Made by a program: the position numbers and the translations under genes
Notes under the pieces: model-generated
Database searches by the model: none
What the model saw: the letters and a program-made list of their open reading frames with translations, nothing else
What the model was told of the DNA's origin: nothing
DNA from: Akkermansia biwaensis
GTDB taxonomy: Bacteria; Verrucomicrobiota; Verrucomicrobiia; Verrucomicrobiales; Akkermansiaceae
Assembly (NCBI RefSeq): GCF_026072915.1
Contig: NZ_AP025943.1
Location: forward strand, 3,038,001 to 3,102,000
Reading direction: 5' to 3'
Length of the DNA stretch: 64,000 bases
Shown: piece by piece, positions 56,356-64,000 of the stretch
How positions within the stretch are numbered: position 1 is the first letter of the stretch
Layout of the letters: each line of letters opens with the position of its first letter

Positions 56356-57324
56356 ATGTTCAGTAAATCCAAAGTGAAAAAAGTGGATTTCGTCACCCTG
56401 TCCAAATTTTACGGCAAATACAAGGAAGCCCTCCAGCTTGAGCTGATCAACAGCCCGGCGGGCCTCACCCGCCACATTTGCGAACCGGCGCTCAACCGTC
56501 CCGGCCTGGCCATTGCCGGGTTTTACTCCTACTTCGCCAACAAGCGCATCCAGGTATTCGGCTCCGCGGAGCTGGCCTACCTCCAGAAACTGCCGGAAGG
56601 AATGCGCAAATCCCGCATCCAGCGCATGTTCCGGTGCGAGGTGCCGGGCATCGTCTTTTCCCGGGACCAGGACCCTCCCCAGGAGATCGTGGAACTGGCT
56701 GACGAGGCCGGGGTCTGCGTTTTCCGCACCAGCCTGGTCACCATGAAATTCGTCAACTCCGCCACCATCATTCTGGAAAACGAATTTGCGGAAAGCATGA
56801 CCCTGCACGGCTGCATGGTGGACGTGCGCGGCGTGGGAGTGCTGATACGCGGCAAGAGCGGCGTGGGTAAGAGTGAAACGGCCCTGGGCCTGATCGAACG
56901 CGGGGCGGCCCTCGTGGCGGACGACATGGTTTACGTGCGCAACGTGGGCGGGGAACTGGTGGCAAGTGCGCCGGAGATGAGCCGCGGCTTCATGGAGGTG
57001 CGCGGCCTGGGCATCGTCAACATCACCACCCTGTTCGGGCTGAAGTCCCTGCGCCACAACAAGCGGCTGGACCTCATCGTCACGCTCATTCCAGCCAGGG
57101 ACCAGGAACAGCTGGACAGGCTGGGCCTGGAGAGGGAAGGCCTTGATGTTCTGGGGGAAAAGGTGCTGCATGTCCAGCTTTCCGTGGCCCCCGGCAGGGA
57201 CATCGCCCGCCTGGTGGAAGTGGCCGCCATGGACTACCATCTCAAGGACATGGGCATCGACATGGCCGGGGAGTTCAACCGCCGCCTCATGTCAAACTTC
57301 CAGGCCCCGGAAAGCGGCGACTGA
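56356..57324 (+). CDS. hprK: HPr kinase/phosphorylase
   Basis: 322 residues from the ATG at 56356. HprK phosphorylates HPr on Ser46 and reverses this with phosphate, coupling PTS state to carbon control. The P-loop GKSGVGKS is at residues 166-173, and the conserved downstream loop EMSRGFMEVRGLGIVNI is intact. It sits 77 bases before ptsH, followed by ptsI: a set that in Gram-negative bacteria without sugar-specific EII genes often serves regulation only. Confidence 0.93.
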   Translation: MFSKSKVKKVDFVTLSKFYGKYKEALQLELINSPAGLTRHICEPALNRPGLAIAGFYSYFANKRIQVFGSAELAYLQKLPEGMRKSRIQRMFRCEVPGIVFSRDQDPPQEIVELADEAGVCVFRTSLVTMKFVNSATIILENEFAESMTLHGCMVDVRGVGVLIRGKSGVGKSETALGLIERGAALVADDMVYVRNVGGELVASAPEMSRGFMEVRGLGIVNITTLFGLKSLRHNKRLDLIVTLIPARDQEQLDRLGLEREGLDVLGEKVLHVQLSVAPGRDIARLVEVAAMDYHLKDMGIDMAGEFNRRLMSNFQAPESGD

Positions 57325-57401
57325 CAAAAAACTCTTGGAAAAAAGCTCTTATTAGTGTACTTACCGTTTTAGCAACCGCTTCACCCCTTACTTCTATTTC
57401 C

Positions 57402-57668
57402 ATGGTTACCAAGGAACTCACCATCATCAACAAACTCGGCATCCATGCCCGCCCGGCTGCTCAATTCGTCAAACTGGCCAGCAGTTTCGATGCAGACATC
57501 GTCGTGGAAAAGGATGGCGAAGAAGTTGATGGAAAGAGCATTCTGGGCCTCATGATGCTGGCCGTGGGACACGGTTCCAAGATCACCGTCACGGCTGAAG
57601 GGAAGGACGAGCAGCAGGCGCTCGACGCGCTGGAAGACCTGGTCGCCCGCAAATTCGAAGAAGATTGA
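57402..57668 (+). CDS. ptsH: Phosphocarrier protein HPr
   Basis: 88 residues. The active-site H15 lies in LGIHARPAAQF and the regulatory serine S46 in DGKSILGLMML, the site of HprK. Both sites are intact. Lies between hprK and ptsI, 46 bases before ptsI. Confidence 0.96.
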   Translation: MVTKELTIINKLGIHARPAAQFVKLASSFDADIVVEKDGEEVDGKSILGLMMLAVGHGSKITVTAEGKDEQQALDALEDLVARKFEED

Positions 57669-57714
57669 ACATATTCCGGCTCATGGCCATGAGTCCGGGC
57701 CAGAAAGCCCGCAG

Positions 57715-59496
57715 ATGATTCAGGAACCCATTTCCACGGAAGAAATACATCTCCAGGGCATTCCTGTTTCTCCCGGCATCGCCCTCGGTAAAATCAGGAT
57801 CCAGATCAAGGGGTCCAAGGAACCGGTCGCCTACGACATTGAGCCGGACGAGGTGGATTCCGAACTGGTGCGCTTTCACCGCGCCCTCCAGACGACCGCG
57901 GTGCAGATCAGGGCCCTGCGCGAGCGCATGATCCAGATTTCCGGGGAAAAGGAAGCCGCCATTTTTGACGCCCACATTCTCCTCCTCCAGGACAAGATCA
58001 TCCTCGACCAGGTCCGCACGGAACTGGCCAGGCGCCTCCAGAACGTGGAGCATATCTTCTACGTGGTCATGCAGAACTACATGGAAGTCCTGCGCCGCGT
58101 GGACGACCCCTATCTGCGGGCCAAGACGGCGGACATGGAGGACATCATGCAGCGGGTGATCGACAACCTGCGCAGCACGGAACCGCCGGAGGAAGACGAG
58201 GCGGACGAGGAAGAGCCCGAAATCCTCGTGGCGTACGACCTGACGCCTTCCGACACCGCCGCGGTGGACGCCAGCCAGATTCACGGATTCGCCACGGAAA
58301 TAGGGTCCTCCGTTTCCCATACGGCCATTCTTGCGCGCTCCATGGGCATTCCCGCCGTGGTGGGGCTGGAACAGGCGCTGCTGAATGTGGAAAGCCACGC
58401 TCCGGCCATCCTGGACGGCTACAAGGGCGTCCTCATCCTCAAGCCCTCCACGGAGACCGTGGAATACTACAAGCGGCTCCAGGTGGAGAAGGAAAAGGCG
58501 TACAAGGCCCTGGAAGCCCTGCGGGACCTGCCCACCGTCACCCGGGACGGCCGCAGCATCCGGCTCTCCGTCAACGTGGAATTCCCCCACGAATACTCCG
58601 GCATCAAGGAAGTGGGCGCGGAAGGCGTAGGGCTGTTCCGCACGGAGTTCTTCCTGCTGGGCAATCCATCCGGCATGCCGGATGAAGAAGAGCAGATGCA
58701 CTATTACAAAAAACTGGCGGAAGGCTGCGCCCCCCACGGCGTCATCTTCCGCACGCTGGATTCCGGAGGCGACAAGCTGCCCTGCGAACGGCTCGACACT
58801 CCGGAACCGAACCCCTTCCTGGGCTGGCGGGGCATCCGCGTTTCCCTGAGCCGTCCGGAACTGTTCAAGCAGCAGCTCCGCGCCATTCTGCGCGCCTGCG
58901 CGGACACGCCCGGCTGCGGCATCATGTTCCCGATGATTTCCGGCTATACGGAAGTAATCACCGCCAAGCACATCCTCCAGGAATGCCGGGAAGAACTGGA
59001 ACGGGAAAAAATCCCCTACGCGCGGGACTTGAAAGTGGGCATCATGATTGAAGTCCCCAGCGCCGCCATCATGACGGACGTGCTTGCGAAGGAAGTGGAC
59101 TTCTTTTCCGTGGGAACCAACGACCTGACCCAGTACACGATTGCCGTGGACAGGGTCAACAACCGCGTAGCCAACATGTTCCGCCCCACGCACCCGGCCG
59201 TGGTGCGCATCATCGGCATGACGATTGCCGCCGGTGACAAGGAAGGCATCCCGACGGCCATCTGCGGGGAAATGGCGGGTGACATCACCCTGCTGCCCCT
59301 GCTGGTGGGGCTGGGGGCCACCTCCATGTCCGTGGGCGTCCACCTGGTTCCCATCATCCGCTACGCCATCCGCAATCTGGACTACGGCCAGTGCCGGGAG
59401 ATGGCCGGGAAAGCCCTCTGCGCTCCCAACAGCCGGACCATTGTCAATCTGAGCCTGGCCCTGGCCCGGGAATCCTATCCGGCCCTGTTCGAATAA
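57715..59496 (+). CDS. ptsI: PTS enzyme I
   Basis: 593 residues, slightly longer than the usual 575. It transfers phosphate from PEP to HPr. The phosphohistidine is H202 in GSSVSHTAILARSMGIP. The PEP-binding C-terminal barrel has GLFRTEFF, FRTLDSGGDK and GTNDLTQYT, then CGEMAGD. About 20 acidic residues (residues 156-175, EPPEEDEADEEEPE) form an insert near the N-terminal domain linker. No EIIA, EIIB or EIIC gene is visible in the window. Confidence 0.95.
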   Translation: MIQEPISTEEIHLQGIPVSPGIALGKIRIQIKGSKEPVAYDIEPDEVDSELVRFHRALQTTAVQIRALRERMIQISGEKEAAIFDAHILLLQDKIILDQVRTELARRLQNVEHIFYVVMQNYMEVLRRVDDPYLRAKTADMEDIMQRVIDNLRSTEPPEEDEADEEEPEILVAYDLTPSDTAAVDASQIHGFATEIGSSVSHTAILARSMGIPAVVGLEQALLNVESHAPAILDGYKGVLILKPSTETVEYYKRLQVEKEKAYKALEALRDLPTVTRDGRSIRLSVNVEFPHEYSGIKEVGAEGVGLFRTEFFLLGNPSGMPDEEEQMHYYKKLAEGCAPHGVIFRTLDSGGDKLPCERLDTPEPNPFLGWRGIRVSLSRPELFKQQLRAILRACADTPGCGIMFPMISGYTEVITAKHILQECREELEREKIPYARDLKVGIMIEVPSAAIMTDVLAKEVDFFSVGTNDLTQYTIAVDRVNNRVANMFRPTHPAVVRIIGMTIAAGDKEGIPTAICGEMAGDITLLPLLVGLGATSMSVGVHLVPIIRYAIRNLDYGQCREMAGKALCAPNSRTIVNLSLALARESYPALFE

Positions 59497-59617
59497 AGCC
59501 GGAGCACGGCCGGGAAACCGTTCTATCCCGCATCCGGCAAAAAACATGGCCGGGCAGACATGCAGTCTTGACAGATTCACGCGTCACGTGCGTTATATTA
59601 TTATCAGCATTTTCACC

Positions 59618-61309
59618 ATGAGATATTCCAAAACCGCCGCCTCTCTCGCCCTGTGCCTGCTCGGCACCGCATTTTCAGCCTCTGCTGCGACTCCGGCGGC
59701 AACTGCCGCCCCGGCCGCCCAGAAACGCCCCAACATCATTTTCTTCCTGGTGGACGACATGGGCTGGCAGGATACCTCCCTGCCCTTTTGGAGGGAAGCC
59801 GACGGCACGCCCAAACCCACCTTCCTGAACAAACGCTACCGCACGCCGAACATGGAGGTCCTGGGCAAACAGGGCATGGTCTTTACGGACGCCTATGCCC
59901 AGCCCATCTGCTCCCCCACCCGGTGCAGCCTCATGTCCGGGATGAACTCCGCCCGGCACCGCGTGACGAACTGGACGCTTCTGCGGGACAAAACCACGGA
60001 TGCGGGCCACAAGGCGCTCCAAGCCCCTCCGGACTGGAGCGTCAACGGCATTCAGCCGGCAGGCACCAAATCTTCCGGAACCACTCATCTGCCGCTGACG
60101 GAACAGGAAATCCGGTACAAGATGGACAAGCCTTTCACTCCTGTCCTGGCCCTCCCCGCCCTGCTCAAGAAGCAGGGATACACGACCATTCACTGCGGAA
60201 AGGCCCACTTCGGCACCAAAAACACGCCGGGAGCCAACCCCAAACTCTTCGGGTTCGACTACAACATCGCCGGCACGGAAATCGGCGGTCCTGCGGATTA
60301 CCGGGGTTCCCAGAAATACGGCACCGGCAATTTCCACGTCCAGGGCCTGGACGAGAACAACTATTATGAAAACGACACCTTCCTGACGGAAGCTCTCACT
60401 CAGGAAGCTCTCAAACGCCTGGATGCCATCCGCCAGGACCCCAGGGAAGCCAACAAGCCTTTCTATCTGTACATGGCCCATTACGCCATCCACGCCCCTT
60501 TCGACATGCGCGGCTATGACAAGCGTTTTGCGGAAAACTATTCCAATCCCAACGACGGCCACAAATGGTCCGACAACGAGAAGAGGTATTCCGGCTTGAT
60601 CGAAGGGATGGACAAGAGCCTGGGCGACATCCGGGAATACCTGAAAAAGAACAATCTGGATAAAAACACCATCATCATTTTCATGGCGGACAACGGCGGC
60701 CTGGCCATCAGCGGCCGCATGGGCAACAAGGAATCCAACTATCCCCTCAGCTTCGGCAAGGGGTCCAACCGGGAGGGCGGCATCCGCGAGCCGATGATCG
60801 TGTACTGGCCCGGCGTCACCAAGGCGGGAAGCGTCTGCACCACGCCCGTTATCATTGAAGACTTCTTCCCCTCCATTCTGGAAATGGCGGGAGCCAGAAA
60901 GATAAAAACGCCCCAGGTCGTGGACGGCAAGAGTTTCGTACCACTGCTGAAAGGCGGCAAAATGACCGCCAACCGTCCCCTGCTCTTCCATACGCCCAAC
61001 GTGTGGGGGGAAGGAAACGGCAACAGCCCCCTTTATTCCCCCAGCACCGCCATGCGCCAGGGCGACTGGAAGCTGATTTACTGGCACCCCACCCAGAAGT
61101 TCGAACTGTTCAATATCAAGGAAGACATCAGCGAAGAAAACAACCTGGCGGACAAGCACCCCGAACGGGTGAAAGCCATGGCCAAGGTCATGACCGCCCT
61201 GCTCAAGGACCGCAAGGCCCAGATGCCCACCTACAAGAAGAACAACCCCGCGGGGGCCCGCGAAGGCTCGCCCGTGCCGTGGCCGGACCAGGCCGCCGCC
61301 AGGCTTTAA
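59618..61309 (+). CDS. Secreted sulfatase (S1 type)
   Basis: 563 residues. A signal peptide (MRYSKTAASLALCLLGTAFSASA) is followed by a sulfatase domain. The formylglycine motif is C-S-P-T-R with C98, in CSPTRCSLMSG; DDMGWQD binds calcium at the start, and further histidine/aspartate segments (KAHFGT, ADNGGLAISG) complete the active site. The cysteine type needs a formylglycine-generating or anaerobic maturation enzyme encoded elsewhere. Probable role: removing sulfate from mucin or glycosaminoglycan sugars, in keeping with the GH18 and sialic acid genes in this window. Confidence 0.92.
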   Translation: MRYSKTAASLALCLLGTAFSASAATPAATAAPAAQKRPNIIFFLVDDMGWQDTSLPFWREADGTPKPTFLNKRYRTPNMEVLGKQGMVFTDAYAQPICSPTRCSLMSGMNSARHRVTNWTLLRDKTTDAGHKALQAPPDWSVNGIQPAGTKSSGTTHLPLTEQEIRYKMDKPFTPVLALPALLKKQGYTTIHCGKAHFGTKNTPGANPKLFGFDYNIAGTEIGGPADYRGSQKYGTGNFHVQGLDENNYYENDTFLTEALTQEALKRLDAIRQDPREANKPFYLYMAHYAIHAPFDMRGYDKRFAENYSNPNDGHKWSDNEKRYSGLIEGMDKSLGDIREYLKKNNLDKNTIIIFMADNGGLAISGRMGNKESNYPLSFGKGSNREGGIREPMIVYWPGVTKAGSVCTTPVIIEDFFPSILEMAGARKIKTPQVVDGKSFVPLLKGGKMTANRPLLFHTPNVWGEGNGNSPLYSPSTAMRQGDWKLIYWHPTQKFELFNIKEDISEENNLADKHPERVKAMAKVMTALLKDRKAQMPTYKKNNPAGAREGSPVPWPDQAAARL

Positions 61310-61329
61310 AGGCATTTGTTCCCCTCCCC

Positions 61330-61394
61330 GGAAAGCCGCATTATTCCCTTTTCTTTTAAAGGAACCGGGAGTATGGTGCGGCTTTCCTGTTTTT
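61330..61394 (+). terminator. Terminator after the sulfatase gene
   Basis: GGAAAGCCGCA (61330-61340) pairs with TGCGGCTTTCC (61377-61387) over a loop of 36 bases that can fold further, followed by TGTTTTT. The argF start lies 17 bases beyond. Confidence 0.65.
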
Positions 61395-61410
61395 ATTCCC
61401 TTTCCAACAT

Positions 61411-62328
61411 ATGAAAAACCTCCTTTCCATAGAACAGCTCACCGGAGACGAAATCAGGGACCTGCTGGCCCTGGGCCACAAGCTCAAGGCGGAACGCGGC
61501 CACCATGAACACCTTCCCCTGAAAGGCCAGACCTGGGCGCTGATCTTTTCCAAATCTTCCACCCGCACCCGCGTCTCCTTTGAAGTGGGCATCAGCGAGC
61601 TGGGAGGGCGCCCCATGTTCCTTTCCGTCCATGACATCCAGCTGGGGCGGGGAGAACCCGTCAAGGACACCGCCCGCGTGCTGGGCCGTATGATCCACGG
61701 CGCGGCCATCCGCACCTACGGACAGCAGGAAGTGGAGGAATTCGCCTCCTTCTCCGGTATTCCCACCATCAACGCGCTGACGGACGAGGAACATCCCTGC
61801 CAGATACTGGCGGACCTGCTGACCATTGAAGAGCTTTACGGCCCCGGCTCCTGGAAGGACATGAAAATCGCCTTCGTCGGAGACGGGGACAACAACATGT
61901 CCCGCTCCTGGATGTGGGCGGCCAAGCGGCTGGGCTTCACGCTCGCCATCGGCGCGCCCACCAATTACCTGCCGCTGGAAGATTTCCGCAGGCATCTGGA
62001 CTGCGACAACGTCATTTTTACCACGAACCCCGTGGAAGCCGTCCGGGACGCCTCCGTCATCAACACGGACGTCTGGCTTTCCATGGGCCAGGAGGCGGAA
62101 GGACAGTCCAAGGAAAAGCACTTCTACCCCTACCAGGTGAACGAGGAACTGCTGGCTCACGCGGCCCCCGGCCATTCCGTGTTCCACTGCCTGCCCGCCT
62201 ACCGCGGGAAGGAAATCACGGAAGACGTGCTGGAACGCTTCGCCCCGGTCATCTTCCAGGAGGCGGAAAACCGGGTGCATGCCCAGAAAGCCGTTCTCGC
62301 CACGCTTGCCGAAGCCAGCAAGGCATAA
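61411..62328 (+). CDS. argF: Ornithine carbamoyltransferase
   Basis: 305 residues. It makes citrulline from ornithine and carbamoyl phosphate in arginine synthesis. Carbamoyl phosphate loop KSSTRTR at residues 48-54, HPCQ (EEHPCQILADL), DVWLSMGQE and the ornithine-binding HCLPAYRG near the C-terminus are all present. This last motif separates OTCase from aspartate and N-acetylornithine carbamoyltransferases. It starts 17 bases after a terminator and is followed at 18 bases by sufE. Confidence 0.95.
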   Translation: MKNLLSIEQLTGDEIRDLLALGHKLKAERGHHEHLPLKGQTWALIFSKSSTRTRVSFEVGISELGGRPMFLSVHDIQLGRGEPVKDTARVLGRMIHGAAIRTYGQQEVEEFASFSGIPTINALTDEEHPCQILADLLTIEELYGPGSWKDMKIAFVGDGDNNMSRSWMWAAKRLGFTLAIGAPTNYLPLEDFRRHLDCDNVIFTTNPVEAVRDASVINTDVWLSMGQEAEGQSKEKHFYPYQVNEELLAHAAPGHSVFHCLPAYRGKEITEDVLERFAPVIFQEAENRVHAQKAVLATLAEASKA

Positions 62329-62346
62329 CCTTTCCATTCCCCCGCC

Positions 62347-62769
62347 ATGAATTACGAAGAACGCCTGCAAGACCTGCTGGACGAACTGGACCTGTTCCAG
62401 GACTGGACGGAACGCTACGAATACATCATCAGCCTGGGCAAAAAGCTTCCCCCGCTGGAGGAGGCGTACAAGACGGACGAGTCCCTCATCAAGGGCTGCC
62501 AGTCCAGGGTGTGGGTGCATACGGAACAGGACAGCAACGGCCTTCTGAAACTCTACGCGGACAGCGATTCCCTGATTACCAAGGGTCTCATCGCCGTATT
62601 CGTACGCCTGCTCTCCGGCCTGCCGCCGGAAGAAGTCCTGAAAGCGGACATGTCCAAGCTGGACAAGACCGGACTCAAGGACCACCTGGCGCCCACCAGG
62701 GCCAACGCCCTCAACTCCATGGCAGCCCAAATCAAGCAGGCCGCCATGCGCATGGTTGAAAACAAGTAA
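62347..62769 (+). CDS. sufE: SufE-like sulfur acceptor
   Basis: 140 residues. SufE takes persulfide sulfur from cysteine desulfurase SufS for iron-sulfur cluster building. The active cysteine is C51 in KGCQSRVW, and the ADSDSLITKGLIAVFVRLLSG helix and the C-terminal NSMAAQIKQAA helix are as in the family. It overlaps no gene; SufS is not in the window. Sits between argF (18-base gap) and a small lipoprotein gene (14-base gap). Confidence 0.93.
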   Translation: MNYEERLQDLLDELDLFQDWTERYEYIISLGKKLPPLEEAYKTDESLIKGCQSRVWVHTEQDSNGLLKLYADSDSLITKGLIAVFVRLLSGLPPEEVLKADMSKLDKTGLKDHLAPTRANALNSMAAQIKQAAMRMVENK

Positions 62770-62783
62770 CCGTCCCTTCCCCC

Positions 62784-63182
62784 ATGTTCTCCAGACTCCT
62801 TCCCCCTCTGGCCCTTCTGGCCGCCGCGGCCTGTTCCTGCATCTCATGCAGCAGCACTTCCGGAGACATGACGATACGCAGCATTCCTTCCGGGGCCAGC
62901 CTGCGCGTCAACGGGGAGTACGTGGGGCAGGCTCCCGCCACCCTCTCCCTGAACAGGCACAAGCCCATTCACGTGGCGGCGGACAAGCCGGGCTACTACT
63001 CCGCGGAAAAAACCTTCCACCCGGAAATGACCACGGGAGGGGCCATTCTGTGGGGACTCAACAACGAGAAGTCTAAAAACTTCAAGACCGATACCCTGAC
63101 CATCCGTCTCAAAAAGAGAAATTCCGAAGCGCCCCCGCTGGAGAAACTGCCTCCGGCATGGGAGCAAGGCCATAAGCTTTAG
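62784..63182 (+). CDS. PEGA-domain lipoprotein
   Basis: 132 residues. A signal sequence with a lipobox-like cysteine (AACSC or SCISC, about residues 17-22) is followed by a PEGA domain: IPSGASLRVNGEYVGQAPATLSL, with the glycine-tyrosine hinge, then KPGYYSAEKTF and a basic end. PEGA domains bind surface sugars or are structural in envelope proteins. Function unknown. Confidence 0.8.
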   Translation: MFSRLLPPLALLAAAACSCISCSSTSGDMTIRSIPSGASLRVNGEYVGQAPATLSLNRHKPIHVAADKPGYYSAEKTFHPEMTTGGAILWGLNNEKSKNFKTDTLTIRLKKRNSEAPPLEKLPPAWEQGHKL

Positions 63183-63435
63183 TAAGGGCACGGGCCGGAA
63201 AAGTTGATTCATCCACAGCCATTCAGAGAGGCAACGGCCATCCTTTTTCCATCAGGGACCGCAACGCCCGGATTTCTCCCGGCTTCAGGCTTCACCGGGC
63301 ATCAGGAGAGTGCCCTCCCTTTCTTTTGTAAAACGGCAAAACCGTCCGCCATTTCCCCAATCCGCATCTTCAGGGAATCCGGAAAAGGTGCCGGCGCATT
63401 CCTTTCACCGGCCAGGGCGGCGATTACGGCATCCG
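63183..63435. other. Intergenic region between convergent genes
   Basis: 253 bases between the lipoprotein gene (plus) and the branching enzyme gene (minus). The plus-strand frame open through here has no support. No clear terminator or repeat seen. Confidence 0.4.
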
Positions 63436-64000
63436 CTACGCATCCGGTTCAGCGGGACGGGCCATCACGGCGGACCCCACCCTTTTCAGCACCAGGGCCG
63501 TGCGGGGAAGCAGGTACAGGGAGAGCCTGCCCTCTTCATCCGTGAAATGGTGCACGGATCCGTCCTGCCGCCCGAATCCGCCGAACCGGGCATTGTCCGT
63601 ATCCAGCACCACCTTCCATTCCCCTTTCTGGGGTGCGGGCAGCGTGTAGTCCATGATCGCCCGGTCCCCGGACCAGTTGAATACGAAGACAAGCCCCCCG
63701 CGATGGAAGGCCATGATCTGGTTTCCCTCGTCAATATTCAGCGGGAACGGCGGGGGATTGTTCAGCAGGCGCGCCTCCAGGGCCAGCTGCACCATGGCAT
63801 GGTCAAAAGCGTTCAGGAACTTGAACCTCAATCCGGGGTTGTCCACCAGCGACCACTGGCGGCGGCAATGGCTGTAGGACCAGCCGTTGCCCTCCCGCGG
63901 AAAATCAATCCATTCCGGATGCCCGAATTCGTTGCCCATGAAGTTCAGCCAGCCTTCCCCGCCCGCGGCCAGAGTCACCAGGCGGATCATCTTGTGCAGG
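63436..64000 (-). CDS. glgB: 1,4-alpha-glucan branching enzyme, eukaryote type (C-terminal part)
   Basis: About 188 residues of the C-terminus, with the 5' part beyond the right edge. HKMIRLVTLAAGGEGWLNFMGNEFGHPEWIDFPREG is very close to the plant and animal branching enzymes (GNEFGHPEW, DFPR) rather than to E. coli GlgB. Then comes the C-terminal beta domain (LVFVFNWSG, YLLPRTALVLKR). It adds alpha-1,6 branches to glycogen. The gene ends at 63436 with TAG. Confidence 0.88.
   Translation of the reverse strand, partial: LHKMIRLVTLAAGGEGWLNFMGNEFGHPEWIDFPREGNGWSYSHCRRQWSLVDNPGLRFKFLNAFDHAMVQLALEARLLNNPPPFPLNIDEGNQIMAFHRGGLVFVFNWSGDRAIMDYTLPAPQKGEWKVVLDTDNARFGGFGRQDGSVHHFTDEEGRLSLYLLPRTALVLKRVGSAVMARPAEPDA

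Overview
The window reads as a chromosomal segment of a mucin-degrading Verrucomicrobiota bacterium, most likely Akkermansia or a close relative. The evidence is a GC-rich coding style, two surface proteins with PEP-CTERM sorting signals, a sialic acid/GlcNAc catabolic cluster beside a GH18 glycosidase, a secreted sulfatase, and a Gram-negative housekeeping set (lpxB, purA, glyS, ptsH/ptsI, hprK). The assignment comes from reading the sequence; no database search was run.

Layout. 1-4.7 kb: end of a hypothetical gene, a zinc-ribbon membrane protein, a conserved protein of unknown function and purA. 4.7-9.2 kb: a palindromic intergenic element, a PEP-CTERM gene broken by an in-frame TAG, and a large Pmp-repeat PEP-CTERM protein with a run of nine G in its coding sequence. 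9.2-12.9 kb: GH18 enzyme, N-acetylneuraminate lyase and N-acylglucosamine 2-epimerase. 13.2-15.5 kb: p-aminobenzoate/folate genes (pabC and pabB on minus, divergent pabA). 15.6-25.1 kb: an OYE-family reductase, a frameshifted secreted protein, a YwaF-type membrane protein, a NimA-like flavoprotein, ybaK, lpxB, a DedA protein, a C_GCAxxG_C_C protein, two near-identical ferritin-like genes and a thioredoxin-like protein.

25.3-37.4 kb is the accessory region. tRNA-Val(GAC) is followed by a remnant of a T7-like (podovirus-type) phage structural module (scaffold, small protein, portal, gp11-like tail protein, a winged-helix regulator). Next come a three-spacer type I-C CRISPR array, cas2, a cas1 reduced to its C-terminal third, and an intact interference operon cas3-cas5c-cas8c-cas7c on the opposite strand. 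cas4 is absent. The interference operon looks more AT-rich than its neighbours. The locus looks able to use crRNA but not to acquire new spacers.

37.6-64 kb returns to core genes: glyS, a YdcF protein, a CPBP protease, an aminotransferase with an Lrp-type regulator, a 1171-residue SNF2 helicase, an ApaG-like protein, a membrane GT2 glycosyltransferase, an L,D-transpeptidase, YqgE, YggS, a dynamin-like GTPase, 5-formyl-THF cyclo-ligase, an ABC ATPase, an M20 dipeptidase, the hprK-ptsH-ptsI set, a sulfatase, argF, sufE, a PEGA lipoprotein and the end of a eukaryote-type glycogen branching enzyme running off the right edge.
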